A program made the position numbers and the translations under genes. Shown here piece after piece: positions 15,613-24,300 of a stretch of 64,000 bases of DNA. Numbering within the stretch: position 1 is the stretch's first letter; the number at the start of each line of letters is the position of its first letter. The stretch is from CANKHA01 sp963750965 (GTDB lineage Bacteria; Pseudomonadota; Alphaproteobacteria; Rhizobiales; Xanthobacteraceae): NCBI GenBank assembly GCA_963750965.1, contig CAVVSK010000026.1:44116-108115 (forward strand), in the 5' to 3' direction. The notes below the pieces were generated by a model, which saw only the letters and a program-made list of their open reading frames with translations, did not search any database and was not told where the DNA came from.

Positions 15613-16575
15613 TCACTCCTGGCCGCGGATCTTCCTGAGCTTGGCGGCCATCGCGATGGTCTCGTCTTCGAGGTCCTGGCGGGCCTGTTGGCGGAGGGCC
15701 TGCGCCTCTTTCTTGTAGCTGGGCTTGAGGTGCGGCTCGAGCACTGTCCACCAGCCGTAGTTCAGTTGGGTCCATTCCTTGCGGCATAGCAGGGCGCGCA
15801 ACTGCGGCACGTACCCGTCTGCGACCAGCAAGCTTTCCAGCCTCTGGGGGTCGCTCCCCAGGACGGCGCACAGGAAGTTGTAGACCCGCTGCTGGACCAC
15901 GGCATGATCGCTCGAGAAATCCTCCAACGTCAGGGCACCCTGCTTGCCCGCCATGTGGTCGAAGAGAATGGCGGCCCCGAGCGCCGCGTTCGGTCCTCGC
16001 TCCTTGTCGTTGACGGTGAAGAAGATCGCGAAGCCGTCAGCCGAGTCTTCCTCCAGGCCGGTGAGGGGAAGGGTGAGTTGACCGATAAGGGCATGGCCCA
16101 TCTCGTGGCCGAGGATGAACTCGTTCGCCCACACCGTCAGGACGTCGGCGTTGAAGTTTTCACTCGAAATTGCCTTCGGACGACCCTTGTCGCGGTTGAT
16201 GTCCGTGGTGGCCTCCGCCAGAGCGGCGCGAGTCGAGGTGAAGAAATCTGCCGGCCAGAAAATCGTCCTGCCGTCCGCATCCGTTGTCGGGTCATCGAAG
16301 CCTTTAGGGACGTTGTCGGTGACTCTGACCTCGATGTCGTGGGGCAGCGCCAGCGCTTGGTTCGCCCGGTCGGCGAAGCGCTCGAAGGCGCCCGAGTCCC
16401 GCACCAGCTTCACGGCCTCGCGGTTCTCAAGCCTGATGCCGGCGCCGTCGTATACGATCTTCACCCGGCCGTCGCGGCGTGCCGCAGCCGGGCCCGCGTC
16501 CTCGGCCACGCCGGTGCGGAGCGCGAGCGCCGTAACGGATGCGATAAGGGCGATAGCAAGGACACGCTTTCTCAT
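15613..16575 (-). CDS. DUF4344 family putative metallopeptidase
   Basis: 320 residues. An N-terminal signal peptide or anchor (MRKRVLAIALIASVTALALR) indicates export. The zinc-protease motif HExxH is present as GHEMGHAL (about residues 157-164), with a downstream EEDSADGFA that could supply the third zinc ligand. This matches DUF4344 putative metallopeptidases, whose substrates are unknown. The C-terminal part is helical. It is probably in one unit with the cysteine-rich secreted protein downstream. Confidence 0.85.
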   Translation of the reverse strand: MRKRVLAIALIASVTALALRTGVAEDAGPAAARRDGRVKIVYDGAGIRLENREAVKLVRDSGAFERFADRANQALALPHDIEVRVTDNVPKGFDDPTTDADGRTIFWPADFFTSTRAALAEATTDINRDKGRPKAISSENFNADVLTVWANEFILGHEMGHALIGQLTLPLTGLEEDSADGFAIFFTVNDKERGPNAALGAAILFDHMAGKQGALTLEDFSSDHAVVQQRVYNFLCAVLGSDPQRLESLLVADGYVPQLRALLCRKEWTQLNYGWWTVLEPHLKPSYKKEAQALRQQARQDLEDETIAMAAKLRKIRGQE

Positions 16576-16820
16576 GTCGGGAACGCTGGCACAAAAATGC
16601 GCCGGTGACCACGTTCGTCACTGGTCTGTCTACGATGAACCCAGTGCATGATCTTTCCTGCCATGGCAGCTTCTGGCCCAACTCGGGCCTCTCGCGAAGT
16701 CGCTCATGCGCCGCTGGGGGAATTTGATGTTTTTGTCCCGGAAGCCGTAAAAAGCACACACGGGTCCCGATCTCGCGGCAATTCCTTGATATCGCCATCG
16801 ATCCCGGCTAGCCCCTCGCC

Positions 16821-18293
16821 ATGTCAGCAAAAACCGTCATCAGTCCTGCGCCTGCGGCCGATCCGGCGCCGGCGCCGAAGATCAGCTTCGTCTCACTCGG
16901 CTGCCCCAAGGCGTTGGTGGATTCGGAGCGCATCATCACGCGCCTGCGCGCGGAGGGTTATGAGCTCTCGCGCCAGCACGAGGGCGCCGACCTGGTGGTG
17001 GTGAATACCTGCGGCTTTCTCGACAGCGCCAAGGAGGAGTCGCTTTCCTCGATCGGCGAGGCGCTCGCGGCCAATGGCAAGGTGATCGTCACCGGCTGCA
17101 TGGGCGCTGAGCCCGAAAGCATCACCCAGCGTTATCCCTCCGTGCTCGCGGTCACCGGTCCGCAGCAATACGAGAGCGTGCTCGCTGCCGTCCATCGCGC
17201 CGCGCCGCCAAAACACGATCCGTTTCTGGATCTGGTGCCGCCGGAAGGCATCAAACTCACGCCGCGGCATTATGCTTATCTAAAGATTTCAGAAGGTTGC
17301 AACAATCGCTGCACATTTTGCATTATCCCGAAATTACGCGGCGATCTTGTCTCCCGAACCGCTGCCGACGTGCTGCGCGAAGCCGAACGGCTGGTGACGG
17401 CGGGCGTCAAAGAGCTGCTGGTCATCTCGCAGGACACTTCGGCTTATGGCCTCGATCTGAAATATGCCGGCAGTACCTGGAAAGACCGCGAGGTACGCGC
17501 CAAATTCCTCGATCTCGCCCGCGAACTCGGCGAGTTCGGCGTCTGGGTGCGGCTGCATTACGTCTATCCCTATCCGCATGTCGACGAGGTCATCGGGCTG
17601 ATGGCCGAGGGCAAGCTGCTGCCCTATCTCGATATCCCCTTCCAGCATGCGAGCCCGGATGTGCTTCGGCGCATGAAGCGGCCGGCGGCGCAGGAAAAGA
17701 CGCTGGAGCGGATCGCCCGGTGGCGCGAGATCTGCCCGCCGCTCACATTGCGCTCGACCTTCATCGTCGGCTTCCCGGGCGAGACCGAGCAGGATTTCCA
17801 GCTGCTGCTCGACTGGCTCGACGAGGCTTCGCTCGATCGGGTCGGCTGCTTCAAATACGAGGCGGTAAAGGGTGCGGTCGCCAACGATCTCGCGGCTGCC
17901 GTGCCGCAGGAAGTGAAAGAAGAGCGCTATCACCGCTTGATGCAGAAGCAGCAGGCCATTTCGGCGCGCCGGCTGAAGCAGAAGGTCGGAACCCGTCAGC
18001 AGATCATTATCGACGAAGTGGGGCCAGCGCGCTTTCAGGCTGAGTGGGCACCGGTCAGCCGCCCGGAAAGCGCGCAAAGATATGAATCGAACCCGCGGTT
18101 GGACGCAAAACCGGTACCCACTTTTGCTAACCGCGCGTTTGTCTCGAAGGGCCGTACCAAAGGGGACGCGCCGGAGATCGACGGCAGCGCCTATGTGTCG
18201 AGCCGCAGGCCCTTGAAAGTCGGCGAGATTGTCACGGCCAAGATCGAGCGTGCCGACGCTTATGACCTGCACGGCAGCGTTGTCGGCTTCTAG
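16821..18293 (+). CDS. rimO: Ribosomal protein S12 methylthiotransferase RimO
   Basis: 490 residues. Radical-SAM enzyme that methylthiolates the conserved aspartate of ribosomal protein S12. The N-terminal domain has cluster cysteines at 28, 64 and 93 (SLGCPKALVDSE, NTCGFLDSAKEE, TGCMGAE). The radical-SAM motif is CNNRCTFC (160-167). A C-terminal TRAM domain ends in ADAYDLHGSVVGF. The usual RimO is about 440 residues. The excess is partly an N-terminal tail and partly an in-frame insertion of about 39 residues inside the TRAM domain (about 404-442), encoded by a palindromic repeat. The insertion leaves the frame open, so the enzyme may still work. Confidence 0.95.
   Translation: MSAKTVISPAPAADPAPAPKISFVSLGCPKALVDSERIITRLRAEGYELSRQHEGADLVVVNTCGFLDSAKEESLSSIGEALAANGKVIVTGCMGAEPESITQRYPSVLAVTGPQQYESVLAAVHRAAPPKHDPFLDLVPPEGIKLTPRHYAYLKISEGCNNRCTFCIIPKLRGDLVSRTAADVLREAERLVTAGVKELLVISQDTSAYGLDLKYAGSTWKDREVRAKFLDLARELGEFGVWVRLHYVYPYPHVDEVIGLMAEGKLLPYLDIPFQHASPDVLRRMKRPAAQEKTLERIARWREICPPLTLRSTFIVGFPGETEQDFQLLLDWLDEASLDRVGCFKYEAVKGAVANDLAAAVPQEVKEERYHRLMQKQQAISARRLKQKVGTRQQIIIDEVGPARFQAEWAPVSRPESAQRYESNPRLDAKPVPTFANRAFVSKGRTKGDAPEIDGSAYVSSRRPLKVGEIVTAKIERADAYDLHGSVVGF
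18030..18148. repeat. Palindromic repeat inserted in-frame in rimO
   Basis: About 119 bases absent from ordinary RimO genes, encoding FQAEWAPVSRPESAQRYESN and RLDAKPVPTFANRAFVS. The core GCAAAA-CCGGTACCCAC-TTTTGC (18105-18127) is a stem with a loop that matches the element at 32511-32535, where the stem bases differ but still pair. This resembles dispersed palindromic repeats of Hyphomicrobiales. Confidence 0.65.
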
Positions 18294-18302
18294 AAAATCT
18301 CC

Positions 18303-18602
18303 TCAGTAAATCGTCGTGTAAACGCGGCGGTCCGGCGGCTCTGCCAGCAACGGCAGCCCACGTTCAAAGGCCTGCTGTACATGCGGTGCCGTCAGATGCG
18401 CGTCGAGCGCGGCATCGCTTGCCCAGGACTCGTAACATACGAATTCGAGCGGATCACTCTGGCTCTGGAAGATCTTGTAGGCGTTGCAGCCATTCTCCTT
18501 GCGCGATTCAGCGGCAAGTTCGAACAGCACAGGCCTGAGTTGCTCAACCGTCTCCGGCCGCGCAACAACCCGCAGGACAACTCTCGTTACCGGAACTGCC
18601 AT
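18303..18602 (-). CDS. Antibiotic biosynthesis monooxygenase (ABM) domain protein
   Basis: 99 residues of one ABM ferredoxin-like domain: TRVVLRVVARPETVEQLRPV, then ESRKENGCNAYKIFQS, FVCYESWAS and HLTAPHVQQAF. Members act as small heme- or cofactor-free monooxygenases or sensors, often on quinones; the substrate here is unknown. The ATG at 18602 is preferred because GGAGGGA lies 8 bases upstream. It is convergent with rimO, with only about 10 bases between stops, and follows bioA on the same strand by 28 bases. Confidence 0.85.
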   Translation of the reverse strand: MAVPVTRVVLRVVARPETVEQLRPVLFELAAESRKENGCNAYKIFQSQSDPLEFVCYESWASDAALDAHLTAPHVQQAFERGLPLLAEPPDRRVYTTIY

Positions 18603-18630
18603 ATTCCGTCCCTCCGGCAATTTGCCGAGC

Positions 18631-19914
18631 TTAACCCAGAATCTTCCTGATCGCGGCGGTCAATTTGGCGAGTTCGTCCTGCCCGATGGTGAAGGCGGGC
18701 GTGAGGTAGATGATGTTGCCGAAGGGCCGGATGAAAACGCCTTCGTCCAGCAGGCGCGCATGCATCGCGTCCAGATCGGGAATTCGATCGAACTCCACGA
18801 CGCCGATTGCGCCCCGCACACGAATATCCTTTACGCCCGGCATGCCGCGGCAGGGTTCCAGTTCGCGCGCCAATGTTGCCGATATCGCGGCGACCTGCTG
18901 CAGCCGCGGCTCCTGCTCGAACAGATCAAGCGAGGCGTTAGCTGCTGCGCAGGCGAGCGGGTTGCCCATATAGGTCGGGCCATGCATCAACGCTTTTTTC
19001 GGATCGTCCAACCAGAAGGCGTCGAACACCTTTCGCCGCGCCACGGTCGCTGCCAGCGGCAGCGTCCCACCGCTCAGCGCCTTGGACAGCGTGATGATGT
19101 CCGGCACGACGTCCGCTGCCTGGCAGGCGAACATGGTTCCGGTGCGTCCAAAGCCGGTGAAGATCTCGTCGAAAATGAGCAGGAGATCGTAACGGTCCGC
19201 CGCTTGCCGCAGCCGTTGCAGCACGGCGGGCGCGTGGAATTTCATTCCGCCCGCTCCCTGCACCAGCGGCTCTACGATGATGCCGGCGAGGTCGTCCGCA
19301 TGATGTTCCAGCACCTGGTGGAAAGCCGCAGTGCTTTCCTCATCGCGCGGCAGGTCGACGATGACATGCTCGGGGAGCAGGCCGCGAAACAGCGCATGCA
19401 TCCCCTCCTCCGGGTCACACACCGCCATCGCGCCGGTGGTGTCGCCGTGATAGCCGTTCCGGAAGGCAATGAATTTGCGCCGCTTTGGCTCACCCTGGTT
19501 GACCCAGAACTGCACCGCCATCTTCATCGCCACTTCGACCGAGACCGAGCCCGATTCCGAAAAGAACACGCGGTCGAGATCGCCCGGTAGCAGCGCCGCC
19601 AATCGCCGCGCCAGGGACAGCGCTGGCTCATGCGCCAGCCCGCCGAACATCACATGCGGCATGATCGCGAGCTGTCGCTCCACGGCTTGGCGGATATGCG
19701 GATGATTATAGCCATGGCAGGCGGTCCACCAGGACGCGATGCCGTCGATTAGCTGCCGCCCATCGGTAAGCGTGATGCGGCAGCCATCCGTACGCAATAC
19801 CGGCAAAGGCGCAGGGGCCGTTTTCATCTGCGCATAAGGCAGCCAGACATGTGCCAGCCCCTGCGTAAGCCAGTCATGCGAGCGGGTTTTGTCTTCTGGC
19901 GCCCTGCTGCTCAT
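18631..19914 (-). CDS. bioA: Adenosylmethionine-8-amino-7-oxononanoate aminotransferase BioA
   Basis: 427 residues. Transfers the amino group of S-adenosylmethionine to 8-amino-7-oxononanoate to give 7,8-diaminononanoate in biotin synthesis. Fold-type I PLP enzyme: WWTACHGYNHP near the N-terminus, FFSESGSVSVEVAMKMAVQ, RNGYHGDTTGAM, IFDEIFTGFGRTG and the PLP lysine in LSKALSGG (about residue 279). Length is normal. It is divergent from bioF with 56 bases between them. No BioR-type palindrome (TTAT..ATAA) was found there. Confidence 0.95.
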   Translation of the reverse strand: MSSRAPEDKTRSHDWLTQGLAHVWLPYAQMKTAPAPLPVLRTDGCRITLTDGRQLIDGIASWWTACHGYNHPHIRQAVERQLAIMPHVMFGGLAHEPALSLARRLAALLPGDLDRVFFSESGSVSVEVAMKMAVQFWVNQGEPKRRKFIAFRNGYHGDTTGAMAVCDPEEGMHALFRGLLPEHVIVDLPRDEESTAAFHQVLEHHADDLAGIIVEPLVQGAGGMKFHAPAVLQRLRQAADRYDLLLIFDEIFTGFGRTGTMFACQAADVVPDIITLSKALSGGTLPLAATVARRKVFDAFWLDDPKKALMHGPTYMGNPLACAAANASLDLFEQEPRLQQVAAISATLARELEPCRGMPGVKDIRVRGAIGVVEFDRIPDLDAMHARLLDEGVFIRPFGNIIYLTPAFTIGQDELAKLTAAIRKILG

Positions 19915-19970
19915 TGATGCATTCTGTTTCCGATGCAGGAAAAAAGCGATAGCGGCCGAGATAACTGCTC

Positions 19971-21167
19971 ATGAACGATTTGTCTTCCGCCCGACGCGGC
20001 AGGTCGCCGCTTCTGTCCTCCCTCGATCAATTCGCCAGCGAGAAGCTGAGCGAACTGGAGCGCGCGCATTTGCGCCGCACGCTGGCGGAAACCGAGCGCG
20101 AAGACGGCCTGTGGATTACGCGCAACGGGCGGCGGCTACTGTCCTTCTCTTGCAACGACTATCTCAATCTCACCCATCATCCCGCGGTCAAAAAAGCGGC
20201 GATCGCCGCGCTGCAACGCTATGGCGCCGGCTCCGGCGCCTCGCGGCTGGTCACCGGCAATCACCCGCTCTTCGCCGATTTGGAAGCGCGTCTGGCGCGG
20301 CTGAAGGGCACCGAAGCCGCCTGCATCTTCGGCTCGGGCTATCTGGCTAACGCCGGCATCATTCCGAGCCTGATCGGCAGTGCCGATATGGTGCTGATCG
20401 ATGAGCTGGCGCATGCCTGTTTGTGGGCGGGGGCACGTCTGACCCGCGGGACGGTAATCACCTTCCGCCACAATGACGTCGCCCATGCGCAGGCGCTGCT
20501 CGCCGAGCATCGGGACAATCATCCGCGTGCGCTGATTGCTACCGACGGCGTCTTTTCCATGGATGGGGATCTCGCCCCCCTGCCGGAACTGGCCGAACTG
20601 GCGCGGCACTTCGACGCCTGGCTCATTTCCGACGACGCGCATGGGCTGGGCGTGCTAGGCGGCGGCCGCGGCTCAAGCTTCGCCACCGGTACCAAGGCCG
20701 ATATTCCATTGCAGATGGGCACTTTGTCGAAGGCGATCGGCGCCTATGGTGGCTATCTTTGCGCCTCGCGTCCGGTGATCGAGCTCATCCGCAACCGGGC
20801 GCGCACCTTCGTCTATTCGACCGGCCTGCCGCCGGCCATCGCGGCAGCCGCCATTGCCGCCATCGATGTGATCGAGAACGAGCCGGAAACCATTGCAAGG
20901 CCGATGCAGAATGCCATCGCCTTCACCCGACTTGTGGGCTTGCCCGACGCAACCAGCACCATCGTGCCCATCGTCATCGGCGACGAGCAACAGACGCTGG
21001 CGGCATCCAGGCTGCTGGAGGAAGAAGGCTTCGCCGTCATTGCCATCCGCCCGCCGACCGTACCCGCCGGCACGTCGCGGTTGCGGCTCACTTTCAGCGC
21101 CGCGCATCCGGCGGACGAGATCGAACGCCTGGCAGATATCATCCGCACCCGCGTGCTGGGCCGCTGA
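19971..21167 (+). CDS. bioF: 8-amino-7-oxononanoate synthase BioF
   Basis: 398 residues. Condenses pimeloyl thioester with L-alanine in biotin synthesis. Alpha-oxoamine synthase motifs: FSCNDYLNLTHHPAV, GAGSGASRLVTGNHPLFADL, DDAHGLGVLG and the PLP lysine in TLSKAIGAYGG (about residue 254). Full length. It is followed after 3 bases by bioD, so bioF-bioD form one unit divergent from bioA. Confidence 0.96.
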   Translation: MNDLSSARRGRSPLLSSLDQFASEKLSELERAHLRRTLAETEREDGLWITRNGRRLLSFSCNDYLNLTHHPAVKKAAIAALQRYGAGSGASRLVTGNHPLFADLEARLARLKGTEAACIFGSGYLANAGIIPSLIGSADMVLIDELAHACLWAGARLTRGTVITFRHNDVAHAQALLAEHRDNHPRALIATDGVFSMDGDLAPLPELAELARHFDAWLISDDAHGLGVLGGGRGSSFATGTKADIPLQMGTLSKAIGAYGGYLCASRPVIELIRNRARTFVYSTGLPPAIAAAAIAAIDVIENEPETIARPMQNAIAFTRLVGLPDATSTIVPIVIGDEQQTLAASRLLEEEGFAVIAIRPPTVPAGTSRLRLTFSAAHPADEIERLADIIRTRVLGR

Positions 21168-21170
21168 ACT

Positions 21171-21843
21171 GTGCCCGCTGTCTTTGTTACATCGACCGGT
21201 ACGGAAATTGGCAAGACCTTCGTCACTGCCGGTTTGATCCGGCTTTTTCGGAATAGGGGCGGCGCGGTGGCTGCGATCAAGCCGGTCGTCAGCGGCTTCG
21301 ATCCCGACGCACGCAGCCGGCAGCGACCCGGGCCTGCTGCTCGCGGCGCTCGGCAAGCCGGTCACGCCGGAGGAGATCGCCCGTATCTCCCCCTGGCGCT
21401 TCACCGCCGGCGTGTCGCCTGACCTCGCCGCCAAGCGCGAAGGTGAAGCCATCGATTTTTCCGCCGTAGTGGATTTCTCTCGCCGAGCCATGGCGGTCAA
21501 CGCAATGCGTTTCATCGAAGGCGTCGGCGGCGTGATGGCCCCGCTCGACGACCGCCACACCGTGCTGGACTGGATGACCGCGCTGCGCCTGCCGGTGATC
21601 GTGGTGGCCGGCAGCTATCTCGGCACCATCAGCCATACGCTGACGGCGTTGCATATGATCGACGCGCGAAAGCTCAACACCTGCGCCGTGGTGGTGAGCG
21701 AAACGCCCGGCAGCCCCGCCCCGCTCGACGAAACGGTCGCGAGCATCGCGCGCTTTGTCGATATCGAGGTGATTGCGCTGCCGCGGCTCGCGCCCGGCAC
21801 GGAGACGCATCCAGCCTTCGAGCGATTGGCTAGGCTGATTTAG
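21171..21843 (+). pseudogene. bioD: Dethiobiotin synthetase BioD, frameshifted
   Basis: ATP-dependent carboxylase that closes the ureido ring of dethiobiotin. It starts with GTG: the N-terminal part reads PAVFVTSTGTEIGKTFVTAG, including the P-loop, and KPVVSGFDPDA. One extra base near 21312 shifts the frame. The rest (AAGSDPGLLLAALGKP, VTPEEIARISPWRF, VVAGSYLGTISHTLTAL) is complete and intact in the next frame. Removing one C restores a normal protein of about 223 residues. Because bioA and bioF are intact, an assembly error is as likely as a real mutation. The stop overlaps the stop of the convergent quinone reductase gene. Confidence 0.9.
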
Positions 21844-22814
21844 GGGATCAGGATTGAGGACCCCGTGGTGTTGCGGCCTTCCAGGTCCTGGTGAGCTTTC
21901 ACTGCGTCCTTCAGCGCATATTTCTGGTTCACCGGGATCTTCACCACTCCGCTCTCCACTACCGAGAACAGGTCATTGGCGGCCGCCAGCAGATCCTCGC
22001 GCGTGGCGGTGTAGTTCACCAGCGTGGGCCGCGTCATGAACAGCGAACCCTTCTGCTGCAACAGCAATGGATTGAATGCCGGCACCGGCCCGGAGGCATT
22101 GCCGAAGGTGGCAAACATTCCGCGCGGCCGCAGGCAATCGAGCGACCCGGGGAAGGTGTCCTTGCCGACGCCGTCATAGACCACGTCGCACAGCTTGCCG
22201 CCGGTAATTTCCTTTACCCGCGCAACGAAATCTTCATCGCGGTAGAGGATGACATGGTGGCAGCCATTCGCCTTCGCGAGTTCGGCTTTCTCCTTCGAAC
22301 CAGCCGTGCCGATCACGGTCCCACCTAAGGAATTTGCCCATTGGCAGATGATGGTGCCGACCCCGCCTGCTGCCGCATGCATGAGCAGCGTCGTCCCCTT
22401 CTCGACCTTGTAGACGCTCCGCAGCAGATATCGCGCGGTCATGCCTTTCAGCATCATGCCCGCCGCCTGCTCGTAGGAAATAGCTTCCGGCAGTTTGACC
22501 GCCCGCTCCGCAGGCATCACGCGTTCGGCGGAATAGCCTCCGTGCGTTAGCACATAGGTGACTCGGTCACCGACCTTGAAATCCTTCACGCCCTCCCCGA
22601 CCGCCACCACATCGCCGGCGGCTTCATTGCCTGGAATGAAAGGCATCTGCGGCGCAGGATAAAGGCCGCTGCGGAAATAGGTGTCGATGAAATTGACTCC
22701 GGAGGCGCGGTTCTTGACTCTAATCTGCCCCGCGCCAGGCGCGCCCACCTCGATGTCGTCATAGGTGAGCACTTCGGGACCGCCGACCTTATGCACGCGA
22801 ATTGTTGCCACCAT
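21840..22814 (-). CDS. Quinone oxidoreductase (NADPH:quinone reductase family)
   Basis: 324 residues. Medium-chain dehydrogenase/reductase of the zinc-free quinone reductase group: RASGVNFIDTYFRSGLYPAP and PFIPGNEAAGDVVAVGEGVK, then the NADPH-binding AAAGGVGTIICQWAN and GTAGSKEKAELAKANGC. It lacks the zinc-ligand cysteines of alcohol dehydrogenases. The ATG at 22814 follows AAGGAGCAGGG; the much longer open frame upstream is not protein-like. It lies 14 bases after the TerC gene on the same strand. Confidence 0.92.
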   Translation of the reverse strand: MVATIRVHKVGGPEVLTYDDIEVGAPGAGQIRVKNRASGVNFIDTYFRSGLYPAPQMPFIPGNEAAGDVVAVGEGVKDFKVGDRVTYVLTHGGYSAERVMPAERAVKLPEAISYEQAAGMMLKGMTARYLLRSVYKVEKGTTLLMHAAAGGVGTIICQWANSLGGTVIGTAGSKEKAELAKANGCHHVILYRDEDFVARVKEITGGKLCDVVYDGVGKDTFPGSLDCLRPRGMFATFGNASGPVPAFNPLLLQQKGSLFMTRPTLVNYTATREDLLAAANDLFSVVESGVVKIPVNQKYALKDAVKAHQDLEGRNTTGSSILIP

Positions 22815-22828
22815 TTCCCTGCTCCTTG

Positions 22829-23560
22829 TTACTGTTTCCGTTTCGCTGCCCGCCGCCGCTGCCGCCCCGCCAGCACATTGAAGAGTTCCACCGCGCCGGC
22901 AAAAGCCATGGCGAAGTAGATGTAACCCCTCGGGACATGCACGTCGAAGCCGTCGGCCACAAGTGCTACGCCGATGAGCATAAGAAAGGCCAGCGCCAGC
23001 ATCTTGGTTGTCGGATGCCTGGCAATAAAGTCGCTTACCGGCCGAGACGCGATATACATCACGATCATCGCGATAACCACGGCTGCCACCATCACTTCGA
23101 TGTCCTCGGCCATGCCGATGGCCGTAATGATAGAATCGATGGAAAACACCAGATCTACGACAATGAGTTGCACCACAATCCAAAAGAAGGATTGCGTCGT
23201 GGTCGCCCTGACCTTCTTGTCGTGAGGCTCAATCTCGCCGTGGATTTCGTGGGTGGCTTTGGCCATCAGGAACAGTCCGCCGCCGATCAAAATGATATCG
23301 CGCCAGGAGATGCCGATACCGAAAGTCGTGAACAGCGGCGCACGCAGCGCCATCAGCGCCGTCAGCGTGAACAGCAGCGCGAGACGAAAGACCAGCGCGA
23401 GCGAAAGCCCGATCTTGCGTGCGCGCTCCGCCGTCTTCGGATCGCAGCGCGCGACCAGGACGGAGATAAAAACGAGATTGTCGATGCCGAGCACGATCTC
23501 CAGGGTTGTCAGCGTAATAAGCGCAGCCCAGGCATGGGGATCTGTCAGAAGCTCAAGCAT
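22829..23560 (-). CDS. TerC family integral membrane protein
   Basis: 243 residues and about seven membrane segments. TerC signatures with acidic residues inside membrane segments are visible: LEIVLGIDNLVFISVL near the N-terminus and VDLVFSIDSIITAIG in the middle. TerC proteins are linked to metal ion export (Mn2+) and tellurite resistance. The start at 23560 is preferred over 23578 because GGAG lies about 9 bases before it. The start overlaps the end of pcs by 8 bases. Confidence 0.9.
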   Translation of the reverse strand: MLELLTDPHAWAALITLTTLEIVLGIDNLVFISVLVARCDPKTAERARKIGLSLALVFRLALLFTLTALMALRAPLFTTFGIGISWRDIILIGGGLFLMAKATHEIHGEIEPHDKKVRATTTQSFFWIVVQLIVVDLVFSIDSIITAIGMAEDIEVMVAAVVIAMIVMYIASRPVSDFIARHPTTKMLALAFLMLIGVALVADGFDVHVPRGYIYFAMAFAGAVELFNVLAGRQRRRAAKRKQ

Positions 23561-24251
23561 GCGGCGCATCTCCGGCAACGAAGCGCTGGATCAGCGCCGC
23601 AGCGAAAAAGTAAAGTCCGATTGCGGAAAGTGCCACGGCAACCCAGGCGGGCGGATTTAGGTCGCGCATCAGCGCGACGATCGCGAGCACGGCACCGAGT
23701 GTTCCCAGGGCAAGGGTAAACCGGCGCCAGCGCGCGACGCGGATCGGGTGGATGAAGGGAAAAGGCACGAAGGTCAGCACCAACAGTAAGGTCACTCCGG
23801 CCGCGCCGACCCAGGGCGGCGGCTTTAGCAGAAACAAGTAAAAGGCTGCGGCGTTCCACAACACGGGAAATCCGCGGAAACAATTGTCGGACAGCTTCAT
23901 CCGATTGTCGGCGAAATACAGGGCACCGGTCACGGCGATTAACGCGCCAAGGGGGATGGCGACGATGTCAGGCAGCAGGCCGCTCACGGCAATCGCATAA
24001 GCCGGTACGAAGACGTAGGTAACAAAATCCACCACAAAATCCAGGTTGTCACCGGACCATTGCGGCAGCAGTGCCTCGACCTTCAGCCGCCGGGCAAGCG
24101 GCCCGTCGAAGCCATCGACGATGAGCGCAACCGCCAGCCACCAGAACATCGCAGTCCAGTTGCCACCCGCCGCTGACATGAGCGCCAGCAGCCCCCACAG
24201 GGCGCCGGATGCGGTGAGGATGTGAACGGAGAAGGCCAAAACGCGCGGCAT
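23553..24251 (-). CDS. pcs: Phosphatidylcholine synthase
   Basis: 232 residues, about seven to eight membrane segments. CDP-alcohol phosphotransferase motif DGFDGPLARR...G(D)NLDFVVDF (about residues 46-75) holds the metal-binding aspartates. The enzyme joins choline to CDP-diacylglycerol to make phosphatidylcholine in one step, a pathway found in rhizobia and relatives. It forms an overlapping unit with terC and probably the quinone reductase. Start at 24251. Confidence 0.92.
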   Translation of the reverse strand: MPRVLAFSVHILTASGALWGLLALMSAAGGNWTAMFWWLAVALIVDGFDGPLARRLKVEALLPQWSGDNLDFVVDFVTYVFVPAYAIAVSGLLPDIVAIPLGALIAVTGALYFADNRMKLSDNCFRGFPVLWNAAAFYLFLLKPPPWVGAAGVTLLLVLTFVPFPFIHPIRVARWRRFTLALGTLGAVLAIVALMRDLNPPAWVAVALSAIGLYFFAAALIQRFVAGDAPHA

Positions 24252-24300
24252 AGCGCAACCCTAGCGCAGGTGCGTTCAAACAGGATAGGTAGGCGATGGC

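Noticed and set aside
19915..19970. BioR-type operator between bioA and bioF
   Set aside because: No TTAT..ATAA palindrome is present in the 56-base intergenic region.
22815..23183. N-terminal extension of the quinone reductase
   Set aside because: The extra residues overlap the TerC gene and are not protein-like; a good ribosome binding site precedes 22814.
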